Source of the DNA: a virus
DNA length: 31,495 bases
Virus record (IMG/VR): IMGVR_UViG_3300008450_000263
Span: 1-31,495 of that record
Strand: one strand, 5' to 3'
In this document: positions 28,401 to 31,495 of the stretch, piece after piece
How positions within the stretch are numbered: the first letter of the stretch is position 1
How the letters are laid out: each line of letters begins with the position of its first letter
Made by a program: the position numbers and the translations under genes
Notes under the pieces: model-generated
What the model was told of the DNA's origin: nothing
The model's input: only the letters and a program-made list of their open reading frames with translations
Database searches by the model: none

Positions 28401-30975
28401 TTTCTTCGGGCTTTCCGTCAATAATACATTCAGCATTGCAATAATCATCGACTGTTTGCTGGGCAAGAGTTGCTCCATTATCAACACTGTAATACAAAGC
28501 ATCTAAGTCTGTTTCTGTTAAAGCATAGTCGAACATAGCAAATTCACTAATGTAAGCGTAAGCAGCAAGATGATATCCAGCAGGATCTCCCAAAGTTGTT
28601 CCGGCATAATCTCCGCCAAACATAATATATGGTGTTTTACCTGTCACTACATCTTTTAAGACAAAATTTGCGGGAATATCATTTCTGGAAGCAACTTCCA
28701 CACCATCAATATATATAGAAAGTTTAGTGCTATTTTTAATAACAGATACATGATATAAAGTATTGTTAGTCAAAGTTGTCGAATTAAGTTCATACGAAGT
28801 TGAACTACTATTTATAAGAACATTTAGATAATCATTTGCGGCTTCAACATAAGAAATTCTTAGTGCTGTCTCTCTATCACTATTTCCTAGCCAAAAAATA
28901 GTATACTTACGATTTGTGCTAGATTGTTTATATAAATAAAAACTATAAGTAAAATTGCTAGCATTATTCAGAGATTGAAACTGAGTCGTCTTTGCAGAAG
29001 ACAAAGCGGTAGAGCTATACAAATATTTTTTCTCTGACGCGGTTGAATTATCATAATTAAAATAAAATGCACCAGAGAGAGAATCGAACCCGTAAGCAGC
29101 AAAGTAATAATATTGACACTCTAAAGCATATAGATTTGCCGTAGGATTAAGTGTTACTTGATTTCCAAATCCTAATGCGCATCTTTTTGCTTCATCAGTT
29201 CTAAGTTTTGGATGATCAAAATAACCCTGTCCGATTAAAGTTCCAGACGAAGCATTAGTCGGCTCTGAAGTTCCCATGTCATAGAGCAGAAAAAGATTGT
29301 ATTTAGCGTGGAATCTATAATAGTGAGTAGTGCTGAACGACGCCAAAGTTCCGGGATCAATATTGGCGAGAGGGATTGCATTACCATCAATAAAAGCAGT
29401 AATTGTAATCGGATATGTATAACTAAAACTACTAAAAGACAATGCAACACAGTTATCTTCATCAATAAATCTAGTATAAATATTTCTACCCTTGCCGCTA
29501 TCAACCCTAAAATCAACAAAATGATCTAAAGAATTTACCGGGGTAGATACATAATATAAATCATCATCAATAACACCATCAAGAAACTTTAATTTACCAC
29601 CAACACATTTCCATTTTGGATCATTTGCATCCCATGAATAATATGACATATCGCTGCTAGTAGCATCAACAGACCCACTTTTTGTAAAAAAATCTACACT
29701 ATTTCCATTATATATATTAATTGTAGTATAATTACCAGAAGCTGATGCTGAAGTATTCACCCTACCGGAAGAGATCTTATTAATAGCATTATAGTAAGAA
29801 GTATTTAAGTAAAATGTACCCGCGCCAATTCTGTCAACATAATATACTGTTGTCGTATTTATTCCAGACATACCACCAATTTCCTCAAACATTACAGGAG
29901 TCCCCGAAGCAAGACCATGAGAACCATAGGAAACTATAGCAGCGCTAGCTTTTGAAACATAAGCGTTCAATAAAAATCCGCTCTGACCCTTATTAAACGT
30001 ATCAATAAGTCTATTAGGCTCTAAAATTTGAATATGATTTTGAAAAGAATCGTGATAAGTATTTGCAGTCTGATCGTAAATAGGAAGTCCGGCATCTGAA
30101 GTCCCTAAAGCGACATCAAAAGCTTGTTCCCCATAATCCTTGACTCTATGCCCGCCCGCCACATTATTTGTCGCTTTATGAACAGTATAACTATAAAGAG
30201 TTCCAACTAAAGCGCTAGTTGTCTCAACCATACCCTCAGGTAAATTATTTACAGCATTTGAATAATTAGTATTTAAGTTAAATGTAGTCGCAGTTGAATT
30301 TTGGACATAATATATAGGCAAGTCACTTGATGCATCTAACTCGGTAATGCCCCCGGGCATAGTTCCGCCAAAAGTAGTTAAAACAATAGCATCTCCATCA
30401 GATAGCCCGTGATTGGCAGTAAAAGTGGCCCTAGCGCCAACAGTTACAGTGATGCCGGCAAGACCTATAGTTGGCCCGGCATAGTAATTGACAACTCTTC
30501 CCGTAGCAGAGCCCGACACGGCATTGGCTCTTGTAGTATTTAAATAAAAAGTATTGGCAGTTTTTTGTTGAACATAAAATCTATTAGTATAATGAATTTC
30601 TCCAGATTTAACTCCATACTCAATACCGCCAACAGTATCAAGAGGTAAACCAACGCTGGCATCAGTGGAAAAGACTATTTCATCGCCATTATTTAGCCCA
30701 TGAGCAGGAATTAGAACTTGTAAAGGACCAGTGTAGCTAGTCCATTGAAGCAGACAATCACTTATCCTTGTTGATGCACCAAAATCAGTTTGATCAAACT
30801 TCAAATACATTTGAGGGTTACGATCCAAAATCTGTTTCTCATAAGTATGACTAGAAGAATGAACCTTCAAGTTATTAAGAGAACGCAAATCAGACATCCA
30901 CGCCTTAACACTTGGACGCACAACTTGATTATCAGAACTTAAGCTCTCATTGAGCTCATCAGAAATAGGGATCAT
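25489..30975 (-). CDS. Large tail hub/fibre protein with HGL repeats and LamG-like regions
   Basis: 1828 aa, ATG overlapping the upstream stop, SD GAGGAA. The N-terminus has three related repeats, each starting with HGL (about residues 92, 189 and 353) and containing Y-Y-V or F-Y-V and T-F-x-L-N-T-x-x-x-N-A-[VI]. Two lectin-like (LamG/concanavalin-type) regions are suggested at about 630-830 and 1170-1425, with IYIDGVEVASRN and LIIDGVVSATL strands. Between and after them lies a hub-like part (ISFSVEKVRDNYDASLPIG; SLRDYSKYLQ; CDS end SGGGGGREFFPMS). It probably binds host surface carbohydrates and forms the tail tip. Confidence 0.85.
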   Translation of the reverse strand: MIPISDELNESLSSDNQVVRPSVKAWMSDLRSLNNLKVHSSSHTYEKQILDRNPQMYLKFDQTDFGASTRISDCLLQWTSYTGPLQVLIPAHGLNNGDEIVFSTDASVGLPLDTVGGIEYGVKSGEIHYTNRFYVQQKTANTFYLNTTRANAVSGSATGRVVNYYAGPTIGLAGITVTVGARATFTANHGLSDGDAIVLTTFGGTMPGGITELDASSDLPIYYVQNSTATTFNLNTNYSNAVNNLPEGMVETTSALVGTLYSYTVHKATNNVAGGHRVKDYGEQAFDVALGTSDAGLPIYDQTANTYHDSFQNHIQILEPNRLIDTFNKGQSGFLLNAYVSKASAAIVSYGSHGLASGTPVMFEEIGGMSGINTTTVYYVDRIGAGTFYLNTSYYNAINKISSGRVNTSASASGNYTTINIYNGNSVDFFTKSGSVDATSSDMSYYSWDANDPKWKCVGGKLKFLDGVIDDDLYYVSTPVNSLDHFVDFRVDSGKGRNIYTRFIDEDNCVALSFSSFSYTYPITITAFIDGNAIPLANIDPGTLASFSTTHYYRFHAKYNLFLLYDMGTSEPTNASSGTLIGQGYFDHPKLRTDEAKRCALGFGNQVTLNPTANLYALECQYYYFAAYGFDSLSGAFYFNYDNSTASEKKYLYSSTALSSAKTTQFQSLNNASNFTYSFYLYKQSSTNRKYTIFWLGNSDRETALRISYVEAANDYLNVLINSSSTSYELNSTTLTNNTLYHVSVIKNSTKLSIYIDGVEVASRNDIPANFVLKDVVTGKTPYIMFGGDYAGTTLGDPAGYHLAAYAYISEFAMFDYALTETDLDALYYSVDNGATLAQQTVDDYCNAECIIDGKPEETFTYAFTNMLNNKGSVIKANNSIYSVSPLANTTNKANIEENYGWMSRLQSDGDGLFVTTDFVELTFDAAKCNKIFVSTGYLSGRVDTFNYIITKSDLTTISGGKAFSGDSYTYITASDLGLLDDEYLDIISIRVIPTATVNNYDYARLFSINPIWEVDLSDYVISFSVEKVRDNYDASLPIGATAANNGSLVLDNTDKVFNMFGNTLFGQYTTPDVPFFISLDHELTKYGTSEEIVLASEMYSDTWTFSNSSMTTEVSLRDYSKYLQEKTVDGYVSQGITAGRAISDLMLAAGFPRRKIIYLDKYDEVIFLDQPKIYIPFNDTYEELLSTVDPLDASGTAYLFDHCQYLDMNMVLPNTLLGKSLLYSDSLSIQDESERKLISNIESTFEPYYRQGSMSGYFSDYDSGNIIGNSTNSWTTELFHYVDLDNFAQFDTEIMFMKNANSSFSSYNYLLYYEVSGSEITYSWAFMNTSGVEQKITASPVDASIPHQIVVRKTGGSPNVFDLIIDGVVSATLSTSMAINTANCVYFYIFSSSGYTTETFVSNFSFYDYALSDQSIYNHFVSSSVALISTYRYLYTADETYWDAMLNIATADLGMFYIDEYGFFRYEFRNFIHEEIFERYQNSQYSFSDDTNIIEGNFVNEVQTNKISVAVKKISIESTSTSGLWSASDGESLITGTLAASMTPQSSGITLASTTDPYWLSSGYIKIDDEIIRYAGISGNTLTGLERGYFGTAISWHPVGSLVREAKYFNIVYSSKPAAAVKYPLVTNPFIDIDRFSASANSAEVIVSVNENAPKDTVYLLSGTNALTTIKDGFVLAGIAVSNSSSEELITEMSSEVTSNIRRYGVKELKIDNPFIQNKDYAKLVADYVLGYYKEPVRILDMEVLAVPNLQLGDLITVSKLEDLGIVDKKYWVVSSSISYDGGIRHSLSLRAYGDTIERPGFTFGSTGVAYTPPSGGGGGREFFPMS

Positions 30976-31388
30976 GATTCCTCAAACTCCACAGAAAGCT
31001 CCCAGATAAAGTTGCCGGATTGAGGATCTCTCCTCACAAGTGTTTCCTGATAAGAGTTAACAAAGACAGTGAACTCTTCCCACTTCCCGTTTTGATAGAA
31101 GAAGCGCAAAGTATGCGATCCGTATTGATCTCCAAACAAATCCAACATAGTAGCTCTAGACGCATAGCCATCAATATTGCAGAGATCATCGTCAGCAAGA
31201 TAAGTCCAACTAGTGGAAAACGTATGCTTTACAGCCTTTGTATAACGCTTCCTAGTGCCATTCGCTAATTCATTTGTAACAAATCTTTCATCGCGCGAAC
31301 GCTGGATCGGAGCTCTACCCTGATCTGTGAGGGGGACATTATCGATCCAAATAGCTGCGGGGAAAAATAGCGTATTACCTGAAGTCAT
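30972..31388 (-). CDS. Tail protein upstream of the hub (138 aa)
   Basis: Start ATG at 31386-31388, SD AGGT. The protein is mainly beta (SWTYLADDDLCNIDGYASRA, then LRFFYQNGKWEEFTVFV) and ends ELSVEFEES. Its length and position directly before the hub fit a small distal-tail or minor tail component, but no signature is decisive. The end overlaps the hub start by 4 nt (ATGA). Confidence 0.65.
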   Translation of the reverse strand: MTSGNTLFFPAAIWIDNVPLTDQGRAPIQRSRDERFVTNELANGTRKRYTKAVKHTFSTSWTYLADDDLCNIDGYASRATMLDLFGDQYGSHTLRFFYQNGKWEEFTVFVNSYQETLVRRDPQSGNFIWELSVEFEES

Positions 31389-31495
31389 CGTAACCTGTAC
31401 CTGTCATTATAAGATGATACCACTCTTTTCTGCTGCCCTTCAATCTTTCTTTGGCGGGGAACAGTTTTCATGTTATATTTACTGGCCATCGAAGC
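31385..31495 (-). CDS. Partial gene, C-terminal 36 codons (runs off right edge)
   Basis: The frame is open from the right edge to the TGA at 31385-31387. The visible part includes KTVPRQRKIEGQQKRVVSSY and ends DRYRLR. It is basic and Arg/Gln-rich. An ATG lies at 31487-31489, but the frame continues open upstream, so this is probably the end of a longer tail-module gene. Stop/start overlap with the 138-aa gene (ATGA) supports it being real. Confidence 0.55.
   Translation of the reverse strand, partial: ASMASKYNMKTVPRQRKIEGQQKRVVSSYNDRYRLR
31406..31422 (-). promoter_or_regulatory. Possible promoter ahead of tail genes (weak)
   Basis: The minus strand carries TGGTATCAT (31414-31422), similar to the other TGGTATNNT sites, followed closely by TTATAATGAC, a second TATAAT-like hexamer (31406-31411). 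They lie 18-26 nt upstream of the 138-aa gene's start and inside the end of the partial gene. Chance occurrence is possible. Confidence 0.25.

Overview
This window is a stretch of a tailed double-stranded DNA phage (or prophage) genome, moderately AT-rich. Every supportable gene reads on the minus strand, so transcription runs from high to low coordinates. The host is probably an actinobacterium. The evidence is two WhiB-type iron-sulfur regulators, a resuscitation-promoting-factor (Rpf) type muralytic protein with a Thr/Pro linker, terminase-neighbour and metallophosphoesterase families familiar from actinophages, and TANNNT-type promoters, one of which appears to be leaderless. The AT-rich composition would fit a low-GC lineage such as freshwater Actinobacteria, but that is inference.

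Layout in the direction of transcription. Positions 31495-24946 hold the distal tail module: the end of an upstream gene, a 138-aa tail protein, a very large 1828-aa hub/fibre-like protein with three HGL repeats and LamG-like regions, and a 177-aa structural protein. Positions 24949-21507 hold an HNH endonuclease, a calcineurin-like phosphoesterase, a holin-like membrane protein, a zinc ribbon, a MerR-like protein, a WhiB protein and small unknowns. Positions 21526-9414 hold the replication, recombination and nucleotide block: DnaB-type helicase, short DnaG-type primase, gp32-like SSB, HAD deoxynucleotidase, SLOG-like protein, dCMP deaminase, DnaE-type polymerase, RecA-like ATPase, small PD-(D/E)XK nuclease, Cas4/RecB-like Fe-S nuclease, zinc-finger protein, RuvC-like resolvase and an HTH protein. 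Positions 9336-6029 hold the packaging block (unknown 110-aa protein, small terminase, DUF7427-like membrane protein, large terminase) and a second WhiB. Positions 5867-4300 hold an AT-hook-like small protein with its own promoter and terminator-like hairpin, small proteins, and the Rpf-like lysin.

Positions 4299-3888 are a 412-base non-coding region with three 36-bp tandem repeats, a rho-independent terminator, a pair of CATAATTATG palindromes and an A-tract/promoter region. From it reads an accessory operon: a 459-aa protein combining GHKL-like ATPase motifs with a C-terminal HExxH-type metallopeptidase motif, then about a dozen very small, tightly overlapping genes, including a 43-aa membrane peptide, several Cys-rich proteins and a tandem paralogous pair. 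This operon is the least explained part of the window.

The genes work together as a nearly self-sufficient replisome and recombination set feeding the packaging motor. Host-type regulators (WhiB, MerR-like) are spread through the operons. Most adjacent genes overlap by 1-26 nt in stop/start junctions, which suggests long polycistronic messages with translational coupling. Several starts were moved inside longer open frames because Shine-Dalgarno (SD) sequences and neighbour overlaps support internal starts.
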